20,294 nucleotides of DNA from Clostridium sp. UBA1056 (GCA_002316385.1 DCDL01000039.1:46461-66754); one strand, 5' to 3'; numbered from the stretch's first letter, positions 7,310 through 15,273 are shown. Program-made: numbers and translations. The notes: generated by a model from the sequence alone, not told the origin.

Positions 7310-7377
7310 TGTGAGAGGTTTGGGGTGAAATTTCCTTTATCTACTCAACAATTCTACGTCTTGATTTTAAAAATTAT

Positions 7378-7410
7378 TGCTAAGCGAACCTATCCAGCAA
7401 AAAGCAGCGT
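7378..7410. repeat. Possible IS66 terminal inverted repeat
   Basis: GCTAAGCGAACC, starting near 7379, resembles the GTAAGCG-type ends of IS66 family elements. It lies about 30-60 bases beyond the stop codon of the minus-strand IS66 transposase remnant, where the right end would be expected. The partner end was not found, so this is a weak call. Confidence 0.3.
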
Positions 7411-7438
7411 AGCTCTCTACTGGGAGTAAATTTCAATA

Positions 7439-8186
7439 TTACTTTTTATTTGGATTTAAAATCTTTACTTCCGAAGGAATGGTCTTCATTCAAGGTAGTA
7501 TAGCTAGAATATCTTCTTTTAATTTAACTTCATCCTTAGATAATATATCAAATAAATATACTATATATTTTTCAACTATTAAATTATTAGCTTTAGCAGT
7601 TTCGATTATACTATATATCAAGGCACTTGATTTTGCACTTTTGCCAATTCTTTCCTTCGATAACAAAAGGGTTTATAGCTCTCTCAGAGCCATTATTGTC
7701 TATTTCTAAAGCACCATCTTCTAAAAGAGTTTTCATATCTGGTAAAAGTTTTCTAGTGTAATCTAATGCTTTTTCAAGTAGACTTTTGGGGAATGGATCC
7801 TTAATTTCTCTTTCTACATATTCTTCGAAAGCATCTAGCAGCGAACTATTTTCTCAAGACTTACTTCATATATTTTTTTATAGAAATCTTCTTTATCACC
7901 ATAGGCTTACCTAAGTTCTTTTTCTATCTTATAAAGTTTCTCGCAAAAATTAAACCCTATAATTGCTCTAGATTTTTTTACGGCTTCATCATCTAAGTTT
8001 ACTATTATCTCATGGAATTTTCTCATGGCATGGGCTAATCAATGCAATCTTTTAATATCTTCAACTCTATTCTACCCAGCGTATCCATAGGTTTGCAAAT
8101 AATCTGAAAAACCTTTTAGAAACTCCTTCGGACAAGAACTCGAGCGTGTCTTTTGATAGTCATATAAAATAATTGGGTATTTAGTT
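7439..8186 (-). pseudogene. IS66 family transposase (TnpC), C-terminal remnant
   Basis: Minus-strand readings, in more than one frame, give YPIILYDYQKTRSSS, CPKEFLKGFSDYLQTYGYAG, RVEDIKRLH, LAHAMRKFHEIIVNLDDEAV, GFNFCEKLYKIEKELR, DNNGSERAIKPF with GRKNW, and a C-terminus DILAILP, stop, MKTIPSEVKILN. These are hallmark segments of IS66 transposases (YDY.., GYLQTDGYxGY, HARRKF, NxxERAIKPF, LPW). Catalytic-region Gly and Cys/Trp positions are mutated, including a nonsense codon for the Trp of LPW, and frameshifts occur near 7640-7700 and 7850. About half the protein (roughly 250 residues) remains. The accessory tnpA and tnpB genes are absent. Confidence 0.8.
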
Positions 8187-8435
8187 AGAGATCGCTGAAA
8201 AAGTGGCCTCTTTTTCTTTTTCAAAAATGATTTTTAGCTTTTATGTAGAATCACTAATTATTATGAATATGATCCTATTTTTAAATCAAATGTAGATAAG
8301 TTCTATTAAATCAGATTCTCTTTTTGCTTGATTCTTTAATTCTGTTTTTAGTCCTTCTAAAAAATAAATAAACCTTTGTCTCATCATTAGTCTATCAATG
8401 ATTGAACAAATGTTTATTTATGCTTTATATAGATT
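8187..8435. other. Unassigned AT-rich gap between dead genes
   Basis: I recognise no gene here. On the minus strand a short open stretch near 8295-8400 reads RLMMRQRFIYFLEGLKTELK and then NQAKRESDLIELI. It looks coding-like (amphipathic, charged) but is too short to assign and is followed by stops. The self-complementary-looking stretch near 8190-8230 (GAAAAAGTGGCC, then AT-rich) may be the edge of an insertion element. Confidence 0.3.
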
Positions 8436-8988
8436 TTATAAAGATTTTAGTAAATGAATGCTAAAGGTTGTATGCCCATTTACACTTTCTGCCTTTAATG
8501 TTTCGCCATGCCGCTTTACAATTTCCTTGGCAATAGCAAGTCCGAATCCAACCATGATGATTGATTTCTTACTTTATCACTTTGGTATAATTTTGAAAAT
8601 ATTAGTTTAAGTTCATGATCACATATGCTATCCACATCATTTTTCACAGTTATACTAGTTATTTTAGGCTCTTCTCTACCTACAATTTTAATAACAGAAT
8701 CTCTATTAATATAACTGATAGAATTTTTTAAAACATTATTCAAATTCTCGCCCAAAGATTACCATCACCATAATTTTAAGGTTGGCAATACATTTAAATT
8801 TATCTATAATTTTTTAGTATATACAATGGATAGAACTCATCCGTTATCTGTTGTAAGAAGAATTCTCCGTCAATTTTTGTTTTGCTTAATGGAATCTCTT
8901 GAAGATTAAATCTCGTAATATCAAAAAACCGATTAGTTAATTCCTCTAAATGATAGGCTTTATCTAAAATTTTTTTTATAATAAATTA
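8436..8988 (-). pseudogene. VanS-like sensor histidine kinase, C-terminal remnant
   Basis: The minus strand reads ILDKAYHLEELTNRFFDITR, then FNLQEIPLSKTKIDGEFFLQ and QITDEFYPLY, which is the segment just after the phospho-acceptor helix in VanS-type kinases. After a frameshift it reads LNNVLKNSISYINRDSVIKI (N box), then IFSKLYQSDKVRNQSS. A second frameshift gives GFGLAIAKEIVKRHGETLKA (G2 region) to a stop at 8436-8438. The sensor region and acceptor histidine are missing. The VanR-like remnant at 3930-4326 may derive from the same system, but gene order is not the usual regulator-then-kinase, so rearrangement would be needed. Confidence 0.7.
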
Positions 8989-9212
8989 GATTAATAATAT
9001 TGTGCCATGTACCAGCAGTTATCATGATTTCAAAATCATCATAGACTTTTGCTTAAAAATCTAATCTCTCCTTATTTCTTCCCATTTTAACAAGACCTTG
9101 CCCTTCTTCAATACGTATGAACTGATCAACATTTGGATGAACTTCTAAACCTATATCATCACAAATATTGATGCTCACCAAGGTAACTTGTAGATGTTCT
9201 CATGTCCAGTTT
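8985..9212 (-). pseudogene. Cupin-domain protein fragment
   Basis: The minus strand reads WT, a stop, EHLQVTLVSINICDDIGLEV, then HPNVDQFIRIEEGQGLVKMG, KERLDF, a stop, and AKVYDDFEIMITAGTWHNII. This is the central part of a small cupin protein, with the metal-binding HxNxD..E and C-terminal GTWHNI histidine motifs. Two nonsense codons interrupt it and both ends are missing. At the 3' side it runs straight into the VanS-like remnant near 8985, in an A-rich stretch, marking a deletion junction. Confidence 0.75.
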
Positions 9213-9439
9213 ATTATGAAAAACACTAATAAAGCAGCTGTAGAAATTAAATATCAATTGATTACTCCTGTAAGAAAAGATATTTATAAATACATTACTT
9301 CATAAAATTATTGTACATAAAAAGTGATAACTCTCCTTATTAAAATTAGTTATAAGATCTTGATTCTATCAGAAAAAACCATATTTCACCCTAAAGTCCT
9401 TAGAATTTATAACATTCTGTAAAAATTTAAGTAAGTTTG

Positions 9440-9468
9440 TTGATTTTTACATCTAGAGGTATTATAAT
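9440..9468 (+). promoter_or_regulatory. SigA-type promoter of the GNAT-LuxE-LuxC operon
   Basis: TTGATT (9440-9445) and TATAAT (9463-9468) are separated by exactly 17 bases, a near-consensus vegetative promoter 45 bases before the first start codon. An imperfect palindrome AGAATTTATAACATTCT at 9411-9427 lies just upstream and could be a regulator site. Bases 9213-9410 hold no gene I can support. Confidence 0.7.
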
Positions 9469-9513
9469 ACTCATTGTTGGTCTAAAATAATTTCATTTAT
9501 TTGAGGTGATACA

Positions 9514-11151
9514 ATGCATAACAATATAACAATACATCCAACATATGTGTGTAAATGTTTTCAAAAACTTTTTTTAGGTAGACTTATCTCTCCTATCCGA
9601 GATAAACTTAATAAAAAAACATGTGTTTTTGTAGCTTATCTCTTTAAATTAATATTTATATTTATAATATTTGCATTTGTACTATTAAGTAACAATTCTC
9701 TTTCAATAACAATGCTATATATACTATGTTTTATAGTTTACTCCTTTATTTCCCTATTTGAATCATCAGTTAACTCTAAGCTTGAAGATTTAACCGATAT
9801 TAATTTTATTTCATTACTATTAATTTTATCTATGGATTCTAAAATTGAGCCATTATATGAAATCGTTTCCAATAAAACCAACTTTAAAAGCGAATTTTCT
9901 TTCATATACAATAACAAATCTATGATCTATTTAATTATAGTATTCTATGTATTTAACTTCTTTGCTTCTCATATTTTAATTTTAATTTCATCGCTAATTA
10001 AAGTTGTACTAAGCACTTTCCCTTGTTGGGTTAGATACCTTGGTATTTTTACATTTTGGGGCTCTAGTTTTATAACTCTATTACTTAGCTTTAAACCAAA
10101 ACTTAATAAATTTAATTCTTCTAATAAAAAGAGTATTAGTGAGTATGATGGCTTTTATATAAAAAAACTTGAAACATGTGCTGAGGCTGAAGAAATTACA
10201 AAGTGTGCATACAGAACTTATGGAAATTCATATATTCATAACTACATTTATGATGCTAATGCCTTAATGAAGATGAATTTAGAAAAAAAGTTAATTTCAT
10301 ATATATCTATGAATTATGATAATAAGGTTTTAGGACATGTATCCTTAGAATATGGTTCTAATCCTTATGTTTTAGAATTATCACATGCTTTTGTCGATCC
10401 TTCTGTTAGAGGTATGGGTCACCTTAATTATTTAACTGAATTTGCAATTAATGAAGGTAAAAAGTTAGGTGCTATTGGACTGTACGTTCTTACAGTAACA
10501 AGTCACACCTACTCTCAAAGGTGTGCATCAAAATATGGTTTTAAGGATTGTGCATTACTTCTATCTAGAATAACACCACTCAAATTTAATAATATTTGCG
10601 GTGAGATACAAGATAGAGAAAGCCTAATACTTAAATATAGGCCTATGAAAAAGCAGAGAAAAAAAATTGCCTATATTCCAGCACATCACGAGAAGATCGT
10701 AAATCAACTATATAACAATTTAGGTATAAAAATTAAATTTAAAAGCACCAAAGACCAAAATGAACTTGATTCCTCTAAGACCTCATTAGCTTGTACCAAT
10801 GCTGATTATTCTGTTGGAATAATTCATATTAATTCTTTTAGTATTGATGGTAGTACAAAATTAATTGATGAGATAAATAAATTATTATTAAAAAATAATA
10901 AGACAATATTTATTTATTTGAAGCTATGCAATAAAAGTACTGCATATATAACAAGATATCTTGAATCTCTAGGATTTATTTTTTCTGGAATTATGCCTGG
11001 CGATGGATATAATGATGAAATAATACTGCAGTACACTAACGATGATATTGATTTTAAAAAGATTGCTTCTAATTCTATAATTGGAAGTAATCTTATAAAT
11101 TACATTAAGCAATATGACTATAACAGTAGTGAAAGGAAGTTAAGTATATGA
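9514..11151 (+). CDS. Membrane-anchored GNAT-type acyltransferase
   Basis: The 545-residue protein has three parts. Residues 1-195 are membrane-embedded, with hydrophobic helices at about 37-59, 64-84, 95-106, 137-166 and 172-193. Residues 210-355 form a GNAT domain, with AYRTYGNSYIHNYIYD at 232-247 and the CoA-binding turn VDPSVRGMGHLNYL at 294-307. Residues 380-510 are a second alpha/beta region (IGIIHINSF-like strand, YLESLGFIFSGIMP) resembling a divergent GNAT half. Such AYRTYG-type GNAT proteins are known, but I do not recognise this membrane N-terminus. GAGGTGAT precedes the ATG. The stop codon overlaps the next ATG by four bases (ATGA), so it is coupled to the LuxE-like gene. It may acylate or acetylate the pathway product at the membrane; that is inference. 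Confidence 0.75.
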   Translation: MHNNITIHPTYVCKCFQKLFLGRLISPIRDKLNKKTCVFVAYLFKLIFIFIIFAFVLLSNNSLSITMLYILCFIVYSFISLFESSVNSKLEDLTDINFISLLLILSMDSKIEPLYEIVSNKTNFKSEFSFIYNNKSMIYLIIVFYVFNFFASHILILISSLIKVVLSTFPCWVRYLGIFTFWGSSFITLLLSFKPKLNKFNSSNKKSISEYDGFYIKKLETCAEAEEITKCAYRTYGNSYIHNYIYDANALMKMNLEKKLISYISMNYDNKVLGHVSLEYGSNPYVLELSHAFVDPSVRGMGHLNYLTEFAINEGKKLGAIGLYVLTVTSHTYSQRCASKYGFKDCALLLSRITPLKFNNICGEIQDRESLILKYRPMKKQRKKIAYIPAHHEKIVNQLYNNLGIKIKFKSTKDQNELDSSKTSLACTNADYSVGIIHINSFSIDGSTKLIDEINKLLLKNNKTIFIYLKLCNKSTAYITRYLESLGFIFSGIMPGDGYNDEIILQYTNDDIDFKKIASNSIIGSNLINYIKQYDYNSSERKLSI

Positions 11152-12266
11152 TTTTTAATAATATGGACAAACTGTGTAATTATAAGAATGCTTTTGATTT
11201 TTCAAAGGATACGGAAAAGCTATTTTTAAATGCTATTACAGAGGACTATAACTTTCAACTTGAAAATCAGCCTTATATAAATCATTTATGTAAAAAAAGA
11301 GGTTTTTATTTATCAGACATTTCAACGGTTGAAGATGTATTTAAAATTCCAAGCTTATTTGTTGGAACTATGAAAATAAATAGCTTTTGCAATTTTATGG
11401 AAGAAGACATTAAACTTACATTAACAAGTTCTGGAACTAACGGACAAAAAACTCAGTTGTTTTTAGATAAAACTTCTTTAGATAGGCTTGACGCATTATC
11501 TAAAAATACCTTTGAATCTATAGGCTTTAATAGTAAGATTCCTGTGCATTACTTCTTATTCTCTTATGACATAAAAAATGCTGAAAATGTTGGAACTAGT
11601 TGGAGTGATGAACAAATTTTAAGTTTAGCCCCTGCTTTATCTATAAATTGGATGATTGAATGGGATAATGAAAAAAATGAATTCTATTTTGATAGTGAAA
11701 AATGGGCAGATATCTTCGTTAAGCTTAGTAGTGAAGCACCTGTAAGATTATTAGGATTTCCTTCATTTATGTATAAAATGATTGAAGACATTAAAGTTAA
11801 GTATAAAAAAATTACAGTGCATGAAGATTCATTTATTATTGCTGGGGGAGGTTGGAAAAATCATTTGGGTAAAAGTATGACTCTTAAAGAATTTATGAAT
11901 TATGTTGAATCTAATATTGGGCTAAAACATGAAAATATTAGAGATACCTATGGAATGGCAGAACATGGAGTTCCATATTGCTCTTGTAGTAAAGGACATC
12001 TACATGCACCTATCTACAGTAGAATAGCTGCCGTTGATCCCATCTCTCTTAAGAAAAAAGATTATGGCGAAGAAGGTCTCCTTCAACTTATTACTCCATA
12101 TAACGCTGCACAACCTAGTCTTTCAATTTTATCTACAGATTTAGCTATAATAGAGAAAGACTGCCCATGTGGTTTAAAGGGTGATTATATTTCTCATATA
12201 CGTCGTGGTGGCATAAGCAAACATAAAGGTTGTGCTATTGCTGCTCAAGAAATACTAAACAAATAA
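11148..12266 (+). CDS. LuxE-like acyl-protein synthetase
   Basis: This 372-residue enzyme belongs to the LuxE branch of adenylate-forming enzymes. Visible motifs are the ATP-binding TSSGTNGQKT (93-102), the LuxE hallmark GGGWK (233-237), YGMAEHG (268-274), the Cys pair CPCG (339-342) and a C-terminal KHKGCAIAAQ with Cys362, matching the acyl-acceptor Cys near residue 364 in Photobacterium LuxE. LuxE activates a fatty acid as acyl-AMP, takes the acyl group on this cysteine and passes it to LuxC. Length and motifs are complete. It overlaps the upstream GNAT gene by four bases and lies 22 bases before the LuxC fusion gene. The acyl substrate is unknown; no luciferase genes are present. Confidence 0.88.
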   Translation: MIFNNMDKLCNYKNAFDFSKDTEKLFLNAITEDYNFQLENQPYINHLCKKRGFYLSDISTVEDVFKIPSLFVGTMKINSFCNFMEEDIKLTLTSSGTNGQKTQLFLDKTSLDRLDALSKNTFESIGFNSKIPVHYFLFSYDIKNAENVGTSWSDEQILSLAPALSINWMIEWDNEKNEFYFDSEKWADIFVKLSSEAPVRLLGFPSFMYKMIEDIKVKYKKITVHEDSFIIAGGGWKNHLGKSMTLKEFMNYVESNIGLKHENIRDTYGMAEHGVPYCSCSKGHLHAPIYSRIAAVDPISLKKKDYGEEGLLQLITPYNAAQPSLSILSTDLAIIEKDCPCGLKGDYISHIRRGGISKHKGCAIAAQEILNK

Positions 12267-12288
12267 ATAACTTTAAGGAGGTTTACTA

Positions 12289-14928
12289 ATGAATTTAAAT
12301 GATTTTAAACACATATTTTGGGGAAATGAGTTAGCCCTTAATGGCGAAATAACTTCATCATTAGCCAAAGAGTATTTTGATGAAAATATCTTAAACACAA
12401 AATCTAGAGAGTTTTCACATACTCCCATAGATAAAATATTATATGTCTTAGAAAAAACAGCTTATTTAATTTGTGACAAAGAAAAATCTTATTATAAAGA
12501 ATTATTATACAAATTGCCTACTTTAATTAATTATTCACCTTCTATGGTTGAACTTGGATTAATTGCTTTGAAAGAAATGCTTAGTATCCCTTCTTTAAAG
12601 CAGCGTTTAAAATCCCTTGGAGATTATCACAGCTTGGATAATTTTACAAAAGGACACCATGGTATTGTTACTAGAACTGTACCTTTGGGTAGTATTCTCC
12701 ATATTGCTGCAGGAAACATATTTTTAGGTTCTATTGATTCATTAGTTATGGGAATTATCACAAAGAACTTAAATATTCTAAAAGTATCAAGCCAAGATTT
12801 TTTATTTCCAAGCCTATTTTTTAAGGCTTTGTGTGAAGCAGATAGTGACCGTATAATTACTCCATATATATGTATTACCTATTGGAAAAGTAGTAATCAT
12901 TCTGTAGATGAAATAATAAAAAATAGTTTTGATGCAATTCTTCTATTCGGTGGAGAAGATTCTGTAGCTCATTATAAGAATAATCTTTCCCCTAAAACTC
13001 AGCTATATTCCTTTGGTCCTAAAATAAGCTTTGGGTTGATTACAAAGGATGTTAAACCTTGTAATCTACAGTCCATTGCTGATGGGTTTGCAGATGATAT
13101 AGTGCTTTGGGAGCAAAGAGCATGTACCAGTTGTCAAAATATATTTATAGAAGAAAGTGAAAATTTGAATCTATTTGTAAGTCTTTTATACAATGCTCTT
13201 GAGAAAAAAGGAATGGAATTTCCTCAAACTACATTAGATATAGACTCTGCCGTAGAGATCAGAAAAAAGAGAGAATTAGCTAATTGGTCAGAATTTAATA
13301 ATGACGGTTTAGTATTAGAGGGCACCAGTGCTAATCATACCATAATTGTTCAAAGAACAAACAATGTATGTGATAGCCCTTTAAATAGGACTATATATGT
13401 TAATATTATTGACAATTATAAGGATGTTTTAACTAGCAATATTTCCTCTTTAAAATACTATATGTCTACACTTGCTATAGCATGTGATACGAATATTCAA
13501 GATATAATGGAAGATTTTATGCACCTAGGAGTAATGAGATTTTGTAAACCTGGTTTCATGTGTAAAAATGCAGATGAAAGTTTTCCTCATGATGGATTTC
13601 ATCTTATAAACTTACTTGTACATTTTATAAACAAAGAAGATATCTCCATAGATGACCTAGGTGTAGAATATACTAGCACTAGCATGAAAGATGAAATATT
13701 ACTTTCAAGATTAAATCTATTACTCAATGAAGCTTTAAAATCTCCTTTCTACAAAGAATTGTATAAGGATATTACATTTCCTCTAAAAAGTTTAGATAAA
13801 TTTAAAAACCTTCCTACTCTTGAAAAGCAGCATATATATGATCATAGCATAGACAAAAATTTTGATATGCTTACAGCTCCAGCAAATAATTCCTATACTT
13901 TCTCAGCTGGAGGTACCACTGGAAAGATGAAATATGTTGCATATTCAAATGAAGAGTTTAGAGAATCTAGACAAGTATTTGGACAAGGTTTTAGAGCCGT
14001 AGGAATTGATAAAAATGATTTTGTTGTAAACTATATGAAATCTGGTGCTCTATGGACTGCTTTCACTGCTGTAAATGAGGGATTGGAAGAAACTAACTGT
14101 AGGATATTATCACTAACTTCAAACCAGCCTGAAAAAGAAACTATTCAATATCTAAAAACCTTTAGCCCTAACGTGCTCATAAGTCTTCCTGGAAACATAG
14201 TATTACTAGCTCAAGAAGTAGAAAAGCTTAATGAGTCCATAAGTTTTGAGAAAATATTTTATGCTGGAGAGCATATGTCTTTCAAAGCTCAAGAATATGT
14301 AAAAAAAATATTCAATTGTAGTAAAATTGCATCCTTTGGGTATGCAGCTGTAGAAATTGGACCTATTGGATTTCAATGTGAATGTTGCTCTGGTACAGAA
14401 CACCATGTAATGGATAATTGGTGCTATGTTGAACATGATGAAAATGGTGATGTTCTTGTAACTGGATTAAAGAGATTTCTACATCCTATAATTAGATATA
14501 GACTCGGGGACAATATTGAATGGATTGATGAGCCTTGCTCTTGCAAAAGAACATCAAAGAAATTTAGGTTGTTGTCACGAACTGATGATTTAATACGCTT
14601 TAATGTTTCGGACATATATATTAATGATGTCTATGATGCTTTAAAAGATATTGAAGAAGTCTCACCATTTTTTCAAATAACAGTGAATAACATTGGAGAA
14701 ATGAGATCAGTGTCTTTCAAAATTGAAACTAAAGATAATAAAATTTCTCTGAATGATAATTTAAAGAGTAAAGTAATAAGCTCATTGGAGCACCAAATTA
14801 AATGCATCAGTGCTGACCGTGAGAAAAATCTAATAAAAGATTTTAATGTAGAACTTGTTCACCCTTTATCCATAGAAAGAGTATCTAGAACTGGTAAAAT
14901 TCGAAAAATCATTGATAATCGATTGTAA
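12289..14928 (+). CDS. LuxC-type acyl reductase fused to a PaaK-like adenylating domain
   Basis: The 879-residue protein is a two-enzyme fusion. Residues 1-450 match LuxC acyl-CoA/acyl-protein reductase (aldehyde-dehydrogenase fold): VPLGSILHIAAGN (131-143), the probable nucleotide-binding LLFGGEDSV (218-226) and the catalytic segment WEQRACTSCQ with Cys279. Residues 465-879 match phenylacetate-CoA ligase-like adenylating enzymes: SAGGTTGKMK (539-548), the YAGEH and FGYAAVEIGPIG regions (658-694), cysteine pairs at 697-700 and 750-752, YRLGDNI (737-743), LLSRTDDLIRF (761-771) and the C-terminal lysine region RTGKIRK (867-873). Both halves look complete. AAGGAGGT precedes the ATG. The enzyme could activate an acid and reduce it to an aldehyde within one chain; the adjacent LuxE-like protein offers a second route of acyl supply. 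Substrate and whether the half-products pass between domains are unknown. Confidence 0.85.
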   Translation: MNLNDFKHIFWGNELALNGEITSSLAKEYFDENILNTKSREFSHTPIDKILYVLEKTAYLICDKEKSYYKELLYKLPTLINYSPSMVELGLIALKEMLSIPSLKQRLKSLGDYHSLDNFTKGHHGIVTRTVPLGSILHIAAGNIFLGSIDSLVMGIITKNLNILKVSSQDFLFPSLFFKALCEADSDRIITPYICITYWKSSNHSVDEIIKNSFDAILLFGGEDSVAHYKNNLSPKTQLYSFGPKISFGLITKDVKPCNLQSIADGFADDIVLWEQRACTSCQNIFIEESENLNLFVSLLYNALEKKGMEFPQTTLDIDSAVEIRKKRELANWSEFNNDGLVLEGTSANHTIIVQRTNNVCDSPLNRTIYVNIIDNYKDVLTSNISSLKYYMSTLAIACDTNIQDIMEDFMHLGVMRFCKPGFMCKNADESFPHDGFHLINLLVHFINKEDISIDDLGVEYTSTSMKDEILLSRLNLLLNEALKSPFYKELYKDITFPLKSLDKFKNLPTLEKQHIYDHSIDKNFDMLTAPANNSYTFSAGGTTGKMKYVAYSNEEFRESRQVFGQGFRAVGIDKNDFVVNYMKSGALWTAFTAVNEGLEETNCRILSLTSNQPEKETIQYLKTFSPNVLISLPGNIVLLAQEVEKLNESISFEKIFYAGEHMSFKAQEYVKKIFNCSKIASFGYAAVEIGPIGFQCECCSGTEHHVMDNWCYVEHDENGDVLVTGLKRFLHPIIRYRLGDNIEWIDEPCSCKRTSKKFRLLSRTDDLIRFNVSDIYINDVYDALKDIEEVSPFFQITVNNIGEMRSVSFKIETKDNKISLNDNLKSKVISSLEHQIKCISADREKNLIKDFNVELVHPLSIERVSRTGKIRKIIDNRL

Positions 14929-14949
14929 AAGACTCCTTACTCTAAGGTA

Positions 14950-14986
14950 AAATCACAGTATATCTAAAAATGCCATGCTGTGATTT
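14950..14986 (+). terminator. Hairpin after the LuxC fusion gene
   Basis: AAATCACAG (14950-14958) pairs with CTGTGATTT (14978-14986), and the pairing extends inward by three pairs including one G-T. It begins 22 bases after the stop codon. The T-run beyond is only partial, so it may work with the next hairpin. Confidence 0.55.
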
Positions 14987-15043
14987 CATAAATATTTACT
15001 ATATAAGTTGAAATCCTTAAACCTCGTTGAATCAGCTTATTTA

Positions 15044-15086
15044 AAAAGCCCCCATACCTCAATCAAACTTCGGTATGGGGACTTTC
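15044..15086. terminator. Strong GC-rich bidirectional hairpin
   Basis: CCCCATACC (15050-15058) pairs with GGTATGGGG (15072-15080), with outer AAAG/CTTT pairs and a 13-base loop. On the minus strand the stem is followed by a run of five T; on the plus strand the tail is CTTTCTCTC. It separates the two convergent operons. Confidence 0.75.
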
Positions 15087-15108
15087 TCTCTAAATTTAGT
15101 CTACACTT

Positions 15109-15148
15109 GCTTCACTATAGTTTAGCTCTCGATACCAGCTTCACTATA
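15109..15148. repeat. Short direct repeat in the convergent gap
   Basis: GCTTCACTATA occurs at 15109-15119 and again at 15138-15148, a period of 29 bases. No function is apparent. No gene is seen in 14929-15273. Confidence 0.4.
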
Positions 15149-15211
15149 ATATCCCACTTGTCTTGATAAAATATATCTTTTACCCTTTCACATAGAAATT
15201 AAAAGCAAAGA

Positions 15212-15247
15212 AAAAAGTGCTCAATCCCACAAAGATCAGCACTTTTT
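15212..15247. terminator. Bidirectional terminator of the kinase/ABC operon
   Basis: AAAAAGTGCT (15212-15221) and AGCACTTTTT (15238-15247) are perfect reverse complements around a 16-base loop. The hairpin carries its own T-run in either direction. It lies 27 bases beyond the stop of the last permease gene on the minus strand. Confidence 0.88.
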
Positions 15248-15273
15248 CTAATATTCATCCTATTAACTCCAGC

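Larger units (their letters stand above)
6338..7352 (+). mobile_element. Degenerate group II intron
   Basis: The left edge has GTGTGTCC (6338-6345), fitting the GUGYG 5' consensus. The right part has a canonical domain V (7276-7309) with the AGC triad and a GAGA tetraloop, followed by a domain VI-like stretch ending near TCTACTC. Between them lies a broken intron-encoded protein. At about 1 kb it is less than half the usual 2-3 kb, because most of domain I and parts of the reverse transcriptase are deleted. It interrupts an istA remnant. Exact ends are uncertain, especially at 3'. Confidence 0.75.

Noticed and set aside
7479..7709. Plus-strand open frame of 76 codons
   Set aside because: The minus strand clearly reads the IS66 transposase C-terminus over the same bases.
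3930..8988. A vancomycin resistance locus
   Set aside because: Only broken VanR- and VanS-like regulatory pieces exist, with no vanH, vanA, vanX or other resistance enzyme genes.
9217..9306. Short plus-strand frame of 29 codons starting MKNTNKAAVEIKYQ
   Set aside because: It is short, has no ribosome site and no recognised family, and sits at the edge of a decayed region. It may be a remnant but cannot be supported as a gene.
14206..14615. Two minus-strand open frames within the LuxC fusion gene
   Set aside because: Both are antisense shadows of a motif-rich plus-strand gene.
9440..14986. A true bioluminescence (lux) operon
   Set aside because: No luxA/luxB luciferase or luxD thioesterase is present; only the aldehyde-forming part resembles lux genes.
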